Assembly (NCBI GenBank): GCA_947623455.1
Contig: OX392530.1
Location: forward strand, 4,644,732-4,708,731
Source of the DNA: Mimachlamys varia
Taxonomy: Eukaryota > Mollusca > Bivalvia > Pectinida > Pectinidae
DNA length: 64,000 nt
Direction of reading: 5' to 3'
This document shows, one piece after another, positions 37,700 to 49,200 of the stretch (positions within the stretch are counted from its first letter, which is position 1; the number at the start of each line of letters is the position of its first letter). The notes beneath the pieces were generated by a model. It had not been told where the DNA came from, ran no database searches, and was given only the letters and a program-made list of their open reading frames with translations. Position numbers and translations under genes: made by a program.

Positions 37700-38070
37700 A
37701 GGCCCAATATACGGAACTTCGTGAAATGGTTTGTGATTCTAAAAAAACATTCCAGTTGATAACCATGCAAAAATTAGCCTAAAACGAAGTAAACCTGAGC
37801 GGTAACTAACAAGAAACTCTTGACAGAAAAATCTCCAATGAATTGAAAATAATTCAAGTGGGGCCCACTTCAACAACAAGCTGAAGTCAGAAGGCAGTTC
37901 AAAATGGACGTGTGATAACGAGTTTCAACTGCTGCTGTACCGGTAACCGCGTAAGAATTCATCTTGAATATTACTGATATCAGTTAACCTTAACTAAATC
38001 TATAAATATAAAATGTTATTAGGCTTTATTTTCGCTTCAAGTTTTGCTGAAAGTTACGTATATTGGGCCT
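37700..38070. mobile_element. TTAA-flanked MITE, copy 2 (piggyBac-like ends)
   Basis: AGGCCCAATATACGGAAC to GTTACGTATATTGGGCCT, flanked by TTAA on both sides (37696-37699, 38071-38074). The interior matches copy 1 at 14946, for example TTCCAGTTGATAACCATGCA, with small indels. Confidence 0.82.
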
Positions 38071-38154
38071 TTAACATTTGATACTGTGTCTGTGCCATTA
38101 TGTTCCTAGAGGTGTAGCTATGAATTGACTTTGGTTTGTTGAATGAAACATGTT

Positions 38155-38740
38155 ATACGGCTGGTGAGATATGTGGCAGCCACTGCTTGTGAGAGATGTG
38201 GCACTCTGCTGGTGAGGTGTGTGGCAGCCACTGCTTATGAGAGATGTGGCACTCTGCTTGTGAAAGATGTGACACACAGCTTGTGAAAGATTTGACACAC
38301 AGCTTGTAAGAGATGTGGCACACAGCTGGTTTGAGATGTGGCACATGGCTGGTGATCATGAGAGATGTGGCACACTGCTGGTTTGAGATGTGGCACATGG
38401 CTGGTGATCATGAGAGATGTGGCACATTGCTGGTTTGAGATGTGGCACATGGCTGGTGATCATGAGAGATGTGGCACACTGCTGGTTTGAGATGTGGCAC
38501 ATGGCTGGTGATCATGAGAGATGTGGCACACTGCTGTTGAGATGTGGCACACAGCTGGTGAAAGATGTGGCACATGGCTAGTGGTCATGAGAGAAGTGGC
38601 ACACACTACTTGTGAGAGATGTCGAACATGGCAGATAAGAGTTGTGTAACATGACTGGTGAGCTGGTGAGATATGTGGCCATCGGCCGGTGTGAGATATG
38701 CAAACAGCTGATAAGAGATGTGTGACACTTATATTGAGAG
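38155..38740. repeat. G/T-rich minisatellite (about 31-52 bp units)
   Basis: Repeated GAGAGATGTGGCACACTGCT and GAGATGTGGCACATGGCTGG blocks. A 52-bp compound unit dominates 38340-38530 and shorter ones the flanks. Confidence 0.9.
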
Positions 38741-40409
38741 ATTTGTATTCTTGCCTTATGATTGTAAATAGTTTCCTTATATATTAGACTCGTCTGATAT
38801 ATCAGTAGTGACTGTCACACTAGTGTTGTGTTGTAGTGCTTACAATTTACTGGAATTCCATGTGGTAGAATGCCAGATGCTGCAGCAGACACATTGATAT
38901 TAGAGGTTTCCAGCTCAACCCTTGTTTACTGCTGAGTCACAGAAGTGGAAGCTACATGTTTATTGGTTGTATTTTATGTACTGAACTGAGGGATGTTATG
39001 TCCTGTTAAATTTGAGATAGGAATATTAATGGTTATGGTTGTGCCTTTTTGTGTGAAACAATTTCTTTGTTTGTTCGATGATCAATCGTCCATTTCTAAT
39101 GAATTCCTCACTGGGTCTATGCAAAAAAACAAATGTTTTCTTATTGTTTTAGTTATGTCTTTATCAACTTTTAACCAGGTTTACAACAGAATATAGACTG
39201 ATGTGTATGTCTCTAAAATACAGATGACTGAGTGAAACCAAATATCTGGGAGGGGGTGGGGGGCAATATAATTGATGATTAGGATGTGATAGAATACTGC
39301 TTTAATGAACATTGCCAAATATATTGCTTATTACACAGTTTGTTCTAGCTAGTTATGCTATTTCTTTGTATCACATTGGGACTCTAGATCTGATTATCTC
39401 CCTTGTCGATAGTCTCCATTACTTGTAGTGTAGATTCTAGATCTGATTATCTACCTTGATAATATTCTCTATTATTTGCAGTAAAGCCTCAAGATCTTGT
39501 ATAAGACATGTATTACTTGTAGAGTAGAATCTAGATCTCTTTTACTTGTAGTGTAGACTCTAAATCTGATTATCTCCCTTGTCAATATTCTCTATTAATA
39601 ATTTAGGAAAGTGTCCGAAGTTCGTAAACTTTCAATGAATTCTTCCCCCTGAAATAAGGATCTTTACTCTCAAATAGACGTAAAAGCAATGTTTTTGTTC
39701 TGTTCATGTCTATATGTATTTCTGATTGTCTATTTGTAAAATATTCCCGAAAATGGTACAATATGCCTGATGCCTAGTAACAGGGAGTTTTCACCATTAT
39801 CTTGTAAACTGTTTGTATAAAACCTAAAAGTGCAATATATATTTTTGATCTGACTTACAGTTATATAGACTGATGATGATATCAGTTATTTTGTATCACT
39901 GATGAAATGTTTTAGTTCCTTTTTTAATTGCTATATATTCTATGCACAGATTGTAGTGTATCCGTCGGCTTTGGGGACATGTTATTATAAAGCATCCATC
40001 CAGTTTGATATTTTTTTGCGAGAAACTTTGTGAATGTTAAGTTCGGCTACAGTTCGTTCAGTAGTTATCAAATCCATCAATGAACATTTTAAAACATTTT
40101 ATCATATTCCCAGCCAAATCACTGATGTTTCATTTTAAATGATAGCTTTTATACAATATCATTATAGTACACGTATATCAATATATATACACATATCAAA
40201 GTGCATGGTTTGTGCTAAGTGCTGATGAACACATCAGTGTTTGTAAGTGTAGATATTTATAAGTTATATCATTTAAGTAGGATAAAATGGTAACCATGGA
40301 AATAAGAGCTGATTTTCCTTGGAACTTTAAATTTGCTCTCATCTGATGTGAAAAAGAAACTACAGTAGTATACAGATTGGCAGTGATGAATATCTAACTT
40401 AATCTTTAA

Positions 40410-40570
40410 AATTACGGGGACCAGGTGAATATTTAACATACAATTACAGGGATCAGGTGAATATTTAACATACATTACAATTACAGGGACCAGGTGTACA
40501 TAACATACAATTACAGGGACCAGGTGTACATAACATACAATTACAGGAACCAGGTGTACATAAACACACA
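40410..40570. repeat. ~30-bp tandem repeat
   Basis: Units of ACAATTACAGGGACCAGGTG followed by TACATAACAT (or AATATTTAACAT), about five copies. Confidence 0.85.
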
Positions 40571-41264
40571 GGTCTGGTGTGTATAATGGTGTTGCTAATA
40601 TAAATACTGTATAATGTTTTTTCGCCATGCAAAAAACAAATCGCCATTTGCAGCCAAAAAACGGGATATCTAATCTTAGTCACATCATATTTTCGCCATT
40701 GATGAGCATGGTCTAGAAAGTAACTCTTTCTCGAATAAAATATGCCCGTTTAATATTCGTCCCTTGTAATGTTATGCCGAAAATAGCAAAAATTAGACAC
40801 AGGCAAAAAAAAACTCTGTACATTATTCAGTCATTTTTATCCTTATGCAAGAGAAGCTGTTCAATTTTGTAAGTCCTGGAAATGTCATTTTAGTGTTGGT
40901 CAGTTAATAGGAATGAGAGGATGATCCTGATTCAGTGAATTGATATTTTAAAGATCAATCTACAGTAATTATAAAATGTGCTATGTCCCTAATTTCAAAA
41001 CTTTGCATCACTACTAAGACTTTATATATATATTGATGAAGAATAAATAATATAAATTGCTGATTACATGTTCTTTCAAGCAAGCGTATTATTAAAAATC
41101 AGTGTTTAATAGGAAGAGTTCACTTTAAATACTGATTTGATAAACATTCTAGTTGCTGTGGTGATCTTACAAAGAGGTTGATTAGGTAGCCTCCTAGATG
41201 CTATTTAGATTTGAAAGAAGTTGTATTTAGTAATGGAGAGTGTAAGTTCTTTGATATGGTCGAG

Positions 41265-41560
41265 AGGCTGAAATTGCTATGGTGATGTGGCAGAGGCTCT
41301 AGTTTCTATGGTGACATGGCGGAAGTTCTAGTTGCTATAGCGATGTGGCAGAGGCTCTAGTTGCTATGGTGACATGGCAGAAGTTCTTGTTGCTATAGTG
41401 ATGTGGCAGAAGTTCTAGTTGCTACGGTGACATAGCATAGAGGTTGCATTGATGTCCCTTTGGAAGTTACAGTTGCTCTGGTTATCTGAAAGGTTGTAGT
41501 TGCTATGGTTACCACAGAAATTGTAGTTGCTATAATGTCCATCTAGAAGTAATAGTTGCT
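41265..41560. repeat. ~30-bp tandem repeat
   Basis: Eight to nine units containing GTTCTAGTTGCTATGGTGAC with ATGGCAGA blocks, progressively diverged toward 41560. Confidence 0.85.
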
Positions 41561-42089
41561 GTAGTATTATGACATGTTTGCCAAAACAATTTGAATCTAT
41601 TTCTATCATGATTGAGTTGGCTGGTAAAGACTGCTGTTTGACAGAAAAATATGTCTTGATACTTATAATATCATACATCATACATCTTGTTGACCATGAA
41701 TATCACTCAGTCTAACATTTTCTGTGCGAATGTAGATTTGTGAAAATGTCATACCAGTATATATTATCTGCGTGATTTTTTATATGTAATACATGTAGAA
41801 TGAAATAAACATTATGAACTCCAATACTAGTTTTTTTTTATTTTTTAGTTATTCTTTTATGAAGACATGATATTAGTCTTACATTCCAAATTGTCATTAG
41901 CATTTGGTATTTGTTTAATGTAATTGATTTTTCAAAACAAAAAAAAGCACCTTCTCAATACAAGTTGTGTTTGAATGTATATATAGCCAGGGCCAAACCC
42001 GACTGTTCAATGCACATTTATTTGATCTAAAGAATTTACTTTCATTAATCATTACTTGTTGTATATGTAGACATATTTTTTATAATTGC

Positions 42090-42960
42090 TCACGGTTTGG
42101 TGTGATGTCGGTCGTCTGGCATACGTGGTCTGTCAACTTTTTTTCATGAAACAATTTCTGAAGAACTGGAGTACCTAGAGCCATGATATTTGGCCAGTAA
42201 GTTACATGTAGGTACTTTGTACAGAGTGCTATAAATTTTCTTCAAGTGAATGACATTCACCTTCTATGCTTCTATGCCTTTTTGGTTCATCAGAAGAAAT
42301 TGTTTAATGGTTTTGCAACATATTTTACCCCTGTAACCTTGAATATGGGTCAAAGTCCCTTTTTTTCGCAAGATTTGTCGGGCTTCATCCAAGGAACCCC
42401 AAGCCAAATATCATGCTTCTATACCTTCTGGCTCATCAGAAGAAGTCTTTAAATGGTTTACCCAATTGATTCTAATTCATCTGGGGGTCAGACCCACTGT
42501 TTATACAAAATTGAATCACCTTCACTTCAGGATACTTCAGATCAAATTTGGACAATATCGTCTTATTCCTCAAGAAGAAGAAAGATGATAAAGAATTTAC
42601 TATATTTCCCTTATTGAGCTCAGACCTCAGTTGGGTCAAGCACACAGTTTATTCAAAAATGATTATCCTTCCTCCATGGATACTTCAGACAAAATTTGGA
42701 CAATATCCTGACATTCCTAAAAGAGAAGGATCGTAAAGGATTTACTAAATTTATCCTTTTGGGGCCCCAAACTTCTCAGTAACGAAAAGGCCCAAAGTAC
42801 TGATATTTGGCCTGTAGTATGCTGGGATGAAGGGCTACAAAGTTTGTTAAAGTGAATGACCTTGACCAACTCTCAAGGTCACAGGGTCCAATATAATATC
42901 ATAACCATTTCAAATTATATATAGTCGGATGACTTTTAAGGCCAGTTGGGCCTCTTATTT
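42090..42960. repeat. Degenerate dispersed repeat
   Basis: Starts TGTGATGTCGGTCGTCTGGC and ends GCCAGTTGGGCCTCTTATTT. The interior contains repeated TTCAGATCAAATTTGGACAA / TTCAGACAAAATTTGGACAA segments. No ORF. It resembles common non-coding repeats of mollusc genomes; classification is from memory. Confidence 0.4.
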
Positions 42961-43194
42961 TGATCATGACCAACTAATCATATTACAAACATTTGTAAAT
43001 TATAGATAAACAAAAGCATACCAGCAACAATTATCTCCACATAGAAAATAACAGCTGTACTTATATTCATTAATTGGTTTATTTGGTAACACATAACGTT
43101 GAACATTTGGAAGGTTTACATAACAACTAAAGATCCTTAGGTAAATAGATGTACACACAACAAAGATCACTCTAACTTATGTACCCATTTTATA

Positions 43195-43495
43195 CAGACT
43201 TAACAGAGAAATCAACATACTGTAGTGTATGTAGATTTTACCAAAAAATCAACATAGTTTATATAGATTGTAAACAGAAATCAACATAGATTATGTAGAT
43301 TGTAAACAGAAATCAACATAGATTATGTAGATTGTAAACGGAAATCAACATAGTTTATGTAGATTTTAAACAGAAATCAACATAGTTTATGTAGATTTAC
43401 AGAGAAATCAACACAGTTTATGTAGATTTAGAATCAACATAGTTTATGTACAAATGTAGATTTTACAGAGAAATCAACATTGTTTATGAAGATCA
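43195..43495. repeat. ~33-bp tandem repeat
   Basis: Eight to nine units of AATCAACATAGTTTATGTAG with ATTGTAAACAGAA spacers. Confidence 0.9.
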
Positions 43496-45360
43496 AACAA
43501 AGACTTATACCGTAATTTCTCACGTATAGTGGGCACTTTTTTAGGGAAAATCAAAAGTGTCAAGAACAGTGTGCGCACTATACACAAGAACAAGCAAAAA
43601 CCTTGACTTGGTCGCGATCATGTATCGTTCATTTTCTGGAGGTTTTCAGAATGACTTGAAATATTCTATATATATACTGGTATGTATCTTTTATTTACAA
43701 CATGATAAGACTGGTAATGGTTTTGTATTCGAAATAAAAAAAAAACCATAACATAGTATCTATTATATGAATGAGTTGTCTGATGGAACTAATACTGTTA
43801 TCATGAGTATTAAACAGAGGTGTAACTATCCTACAAGGAATCATATAATATCCTGTGTATTCGGTGCATGATGGTATTGTGATACTTTTAAAAAGTTTCT
43901 AGATGTATACAGCTAGCTAGTTACCTCTGTTTTAGAGTGGTTACCAGTCCTGGGTCACTACTATTTATTTCAAGACATTTTCGGGGAAAAAAGAAGGAAA
44001 ATGTCACATAATACTGTAAAAGCCCAATATTTTCGCGTAAGTAAGTCGCGTAAAATAGATTGCGATGTAGAAATTTTCGTGCTGTCAGTCATTCCGTTTT
44101 GCACTGTGTACCTATTATACTATTATACAGCGTGGAGTTTGAGTGGTGTTAGATATGTTCGCGTGTGGATAAATTTGCGGGAATTTAATGCCAGCGAAAT
44201 AAGCGAAAAATTTCACATCACAAACAATTTCACTTTTACAGTAATTCAGGAAAGACTTGTTTTACCATGATTTAAATCAGCACGGAATACAAACCATTTT
44301 GATTTGTATTACATCATTATTGAGTTACTTCAAACCAAAGAAAGCTATATGGTAACAGCTGGCTTGTACAGAAATTAAGTTGTGATACCTCATATATCGT
44401 GACCCATGTATCATAAATACATGATACAAATCACATCATCACAACCTGTGCTATACACTTCAAGTATTTAAGGTATGCATTGTTTCAACAAAATCATTTT
44501 AAACCTATATAACTTATATATTATATGCTTCAGCATACCGTATATATTAGGTTTTTTTAGCGTTTGATAAATTTCCCCATTTCTGTACAAAATCACAGGT
44601 TTTATATTTAGCATACATTAATGTATTTCTTTATTAGCAGTGATCCAGCTACTTCATTAATCTTAGCGTATGTTTCTTATATTTACTAAAAACCCTTGGG
44701 TATATCATCAAATGTTATCGGAAGGATACAGTAGCACGACAATATGCCGTTGTAGGGTCACTTAAGTTACATCAAGTCATGCTTTGAGGTGAATTCATAT
44801 AGTTTTATCAACCATTTTGCACCTAATGGTTTCATCTTGTTCTGGATCTTCATACTGTTTAATGAAACAATTTTAGCGATATTTTATTTTTCGTAATGGT
44901 GTGTTGTCACGAACAAAGCGAAAATTAGACACTCACTAAAATAACCTGATATATGGTATATCCAGTTTCCGGAGATTACAAATACAAATTCACAACCGAT
45001 AGTTACTGCAGTAATTGAACAGTACAGCAATAAAGCTTTCTATGTACTTATTAACAGAATTTTAAGATTGAATATCTTTGATTAAATTATTAATTCATAA
45101 TTTTAATCCTCTGAAGTTAACAAGAGTAGGTATACAGTATTTCATTATTATAATACAATCTAGTAAAAATGTGATGAAGCAAGTCAGAAATCTCCTTTAG
45201 AGCACAGTTCAACTCATATACAGTGTATTTATAACAAGATGACAAAAGAAAAGAAAAAACTCTCATAAGCTTACTTAAAAGTTTTCTGCATCCCGAAATT
45301 ATGTCGCATAATGAAAGTGAAAGGCCCAGTTCATGCAACCAGTGTATGATATAAGTTATT

Positions 45361-45446
45361 CAATTCACCCAAAAAATTTCAAAATGGTCTATTCTATACC
45401 TTTGATTTGGAAGAGTTCAAATGTGTCTTCAGGGGTAAACGAGTTA
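45361..45446. repeat. ~85-bp palindromic dispersed repeat, copy 3
   Basis: Shares TTTGATTTGGAAGAGTTCAA and TCTTCAGGGGTAAACGAGTT with the copies at 29896 and 32231; its left end is diverged. Confidence 0.65.
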
Positions 45447-45931
45447 AATAAATTTGATCTTTGATGTACATCATGCAGTGTTTTACCTTGGATCCTCAAA
45501 TTTCATAAATTTAGGAGTCCTGGGTCTCCCATCACAAATGATATACAGTAAAACTTTATCAATTTTGAGAGTCCTTTGACAATTTTAGGAGTTAAAATGT
45601 AGGTTTTCGTGAGTCAATAAAAACCCTTTATTAAAGTAATCATGCAGTAGTGTAAAGGCAAACTTGACAAATTGTGAAGTCTAATGCCCCTATACATGAG
45701 CCTAACTGAGCATCTGATAAATGTACCTGAAAATCACTGAATAGCTTAATGTACATGTCACGATGATGTGTGCCTTCAATAACACCATGACATATTACAG
45801 AGATGTAGAGAACAATACAGCGGTTGAGTTTTCAAGGATTACAAGAGTGGTGAAAACTGGTCTCTTTTAGAAATAGAGGATTGCTTAAAACTGAGTGAAT
45901 GAGTTGACAATTCTAAACGATGACTGACAAT

Positions 45932-45937
45932 TTTATT
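45932..45937 (-). terminator. Candidate BAG2 polyadenylation signal
   Basis: AATAAA on the minus strand, six bases beyond the BAG2 stop codon (45944-45946). If used, the 3' UTR would be extremely short; another AATAAA lies at about 45628-45633. Confidence 0.35.
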
Positions 45938-45943
45938 GCAATG

Positions 45944-46290
45944 CTATAGTGACACCACTTCACAGCTTTTACCTAAGTCTGCTAGTAATCTTTGTAGCCT
46001 ACTTTTGATTTTCTTTTGATCATCAATGGTGCAGCCTAAGATGGAGCCCTGGAACCGTTGATCAACACAACCAGTTGGTTCTGCAAGACAAGCATTCAAA
46101 TAAGCTTTAGTTTTTCCAATCGCTATCTCTACAGAACATTCACATAAGGCTTCGAGCTGCTGCAACAGTTTGTTAACACACTTCAGCGCATTCTCCTGGG
46201 ACTCATTTCTAGGCGTAGTCACAGAAATCTCAATGGTTAGACATCGACAGATCATTCGCTCAGCTAAAGCTTCAATTTCATCACGTTCAT
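45944..46290 (-). CDS. BAG2: BAG2 coding exon 2 (BAG domain, terminal)
   Basis: Acceptor TTTTTTTCCCCAG at 46291-46303 region. 347 bases encode DERDEIEALAERMICRC, the BAG domain and end ...CEVVSL-TAG. The acceptor has an excellent pyrimidine tract. Confidence 0.93.
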
Positions 46291-49200
46291 CTGGGGAAAA
46301 AAAACTTCTTTTGTAAACACAAACAATTAATAATCAAAACATTTCACAACAAGATTGTTTTTCTTGCAATATTCTCTGCCATCCAGGAGGTCTAGTTCTA
46401 AGAGCAGTAATTTCATTTATTTGGCACTTGGAAAAAAAGTTGGAAATTGTAAAATACAAACAATTTTTTCACATATCTCAATTATCTACCCCATCAAGTT
46501 AAAGAAAAGCATTTAACTGTACATATAATATACAGTGTATATAGCTCAATGTTTAAACTTTCTTTGTTGATGTTTAAAAACTAAGGTACTTTTAATCTGC
46601 CATCTGAAAGTTTCATAACAATCTCATGTGTGTACAAATTAAGTAGTTAGCGTATGCAACAAAAAATGGAAACAAGTGTTGCATGCATTTTCCTTAAGAT
46701 AGTCCATTGTCAGAGAGAATTACATATTATTTCAAAAATAATACTCTAATCCTAAAGTTACAGGGAGGATCATGGGATGGGCCTATTGCGGATCATGTTC
46801 CAAAATGAATGAAAATTAGTTTTTTTCCTTCATTTGCACAAAGGATCCACTGTCTGTGTCAAACAAACAAGAAATACATTGTTGAAACATATACATACAA
46901 TTTACAAACATGAAATTGTAATAATATTGCATTTTAAGGATTTTAATTCATATCAAAACTCATATACTGTTGAAAAATAACAGAACATGAACAAAAAATG
47001 CCCTAGAATCTTATGACAATAAATTGCAAATTAATGCAATTGTTGTCATGCTGTGTGAGAGGTTAATTATGGTAAATTGTGGGGAAAACGTAAAGCCATC
47101 TTCAATGTTTGTCTGTTTATTTTCTTCCTCTACATTCTAATTTACAAAACATAAACCGGACGGACTAATTCCGGAATATAATACAAACTAATAAAATGAA
47201 AATGAAATGGAATTGAAATATCCGGAAAAAGAGTTATCTACCCTTTGACCGTGTATGTAATACATCGATATCTCACCGACCAGTATTACTATACATAACA
47301 TGCCCCCCCTCAAAAAAAATTGAACCCAGTGAAATTTAAACTGGTCGTTAGAAATCTAACTATTACATGCCCTCAAGCATCATCCAAAACTTTTATGAAG
47401 AATACAATGTTCAAACAATGACAAATCAAAATCTAGAACCTGAAAATATTCTGATAAATGTACATGATAACTATAAATTGGCAATACATGTATGATGATG
47501 AAGCAAAAAAAAACATTTTTGCTTTCCCTTGAGTTACTGCAAATACAATTTTATCAAAATCAGTACATGAACATTCAAGAAAATATTTAGAAGATAGGAT
47601 TTGAAAAATGTAAATAATGTATTCATTGAATCATTTGATACAATGCTATTTTAATTAGGAAAATATCTAACACTCGCACACTCACTTTCCATTGAGCTCA
47701 TAATGGATCATACATACAACTTTTATACAAAATAGCAAATAATGAAAATATCTCTACAAGTTATGGAATGGAAAGACTGATTGTGGGAATTCAAATAAGC
47801 ATATTAAGAAGACATGGAAGTTTGTTTTCGGTATTATAAATGGAATTCATTATTAATATATATAGCACATTCAAATCAACATGTACCTGAATCCATGCTA
47901 CACAATGTTCTGACACTGAGAAAGAAAAAAAAAATTATGCATTACATCATTAATTACAATAGGGCATTACATTATCAATTCAACTATGAATCTCACTCAA
48001 TTTCAATTTGCTACCAGATCAGGAATTGAATAGTGAGATTGGTTATATGTGGTAACATCTTATCAAGCTCCAGATTTAATACATGTCAATAAACAGCAAT
48101 ATGATAAATGTGTTCGGGTTATACTCAACTTAGTGCTTATAAAATGAACTATATCATCATGCTGTGTCAATATGACCATGTGATTGCAAGTTATACATGT
48201 TGAGTATTTAAACCTTCACTAAACTGAGATATATAGCTTTACACTGGAAAAATTTACTGCATTTGAATCTTCAAAAAAAAATCTTCATTATAAGAGAAAA
48301 TGAAATTATTCACTACAAAATTACAAATTCAATTATGGAATCTTACAAACATAACCCTTGATCCATTTGGCAACACTTTTCAATGCTCATTACTTGCTCA
48401 TCTTTAAATCAACAGAAACATCAGCAGAGATTGCGCTCTTCATTATTAGTGTATTTCTGACATATTTCTCTGAAAAACCTTCTTAAAATTTGGAAAAGAC
48501 TGATGTTTTGCAATGTAACAAGTGAAGTATAGTTAACCAAAGACATAACTGGAGGATTATAAACATAGTGCATAAAATATACAATTGTCAACCGCAATTC
48601 CAAGATTATACCAAAATATTCATTATGGAAAAACAAAGTTCAATTCCACAATTGTTTATAATTGTAGGCACAAACAGTCATACTATCGCCGAGTTACTTA
48701 AAAGTACCATCATAGGAAACAAATGAATGCATGGCAAGTCTGTAACACCTATGGTAGAACAAGTTATATATATGAATACATGTTACGAGATAAAAGGTGG
48801 CGGCTTGCGTTTGATAACCAACTTGGTTTTCGCATCTAATTTCGATAGGGGAAGCCACAGTGCATTTTGGGCAGGTTCCCCAACAAGATGAACCAAATAT
48901 TCACATTTGTTGTCCTGGTTACGTTGTGCCAACACGCGCTTTACTTTCTGACAACTCGAGTCTGTTGAAGACTGCAAAGGAGTAAGATGGTCGTTGTCTC
49001 GAAAACGAAAAGGTCGCTTGATAACACGATGTGGGCGGTTAAGGTTGGATGGTAGAGTTGGGAAAAAATTCTGAATCCGGCTATGGCCTGTGGGCTCATG
49101 GTTGGATTTGGGAATTGAGCTAGAGAGTACATCTGAAGTCTCATCGTTGTCTGTACCGTCAACCTCTGTGGTTTTGTCAAAACCCGATAATTGATCTTCT

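Larger units (their letters stand above)
36320..45930. other. Intergenic region between convergent RAB23 and BAG2
   Basis: No supportable genes. Contains the second TTAA MITE (37700), G/T-rich minisatellite (38155-38740), short tandem repeats at 40410, 41265 and 43195, a dispersed repeat at about 42090-42960 and a palindromic repeat at 45361. Confidence 0.6.

Noticed and set aside
38098..38450. Cys/His-rich minus-strand ORFs (CHISNQ repeats) resembling zinc-finger spacing
   Set aside because: They follow the G/T-rich tandem repeat exactly, and Cys/His spacing is an artefact of unit length.
36..43495. Evenly spaced repeats considered as a CRISPR array
   Set aside because: Units are contiguous tandem repeats without unique spacers, in a eukaryotic genome with spliced genes.
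48421..48636. 71-codon ORF found in both copies of the LTR element
   Set aside because: Duplicated only because the region is duplicated; no domain, no initiation context and no conservation evidence independent of the duplication.
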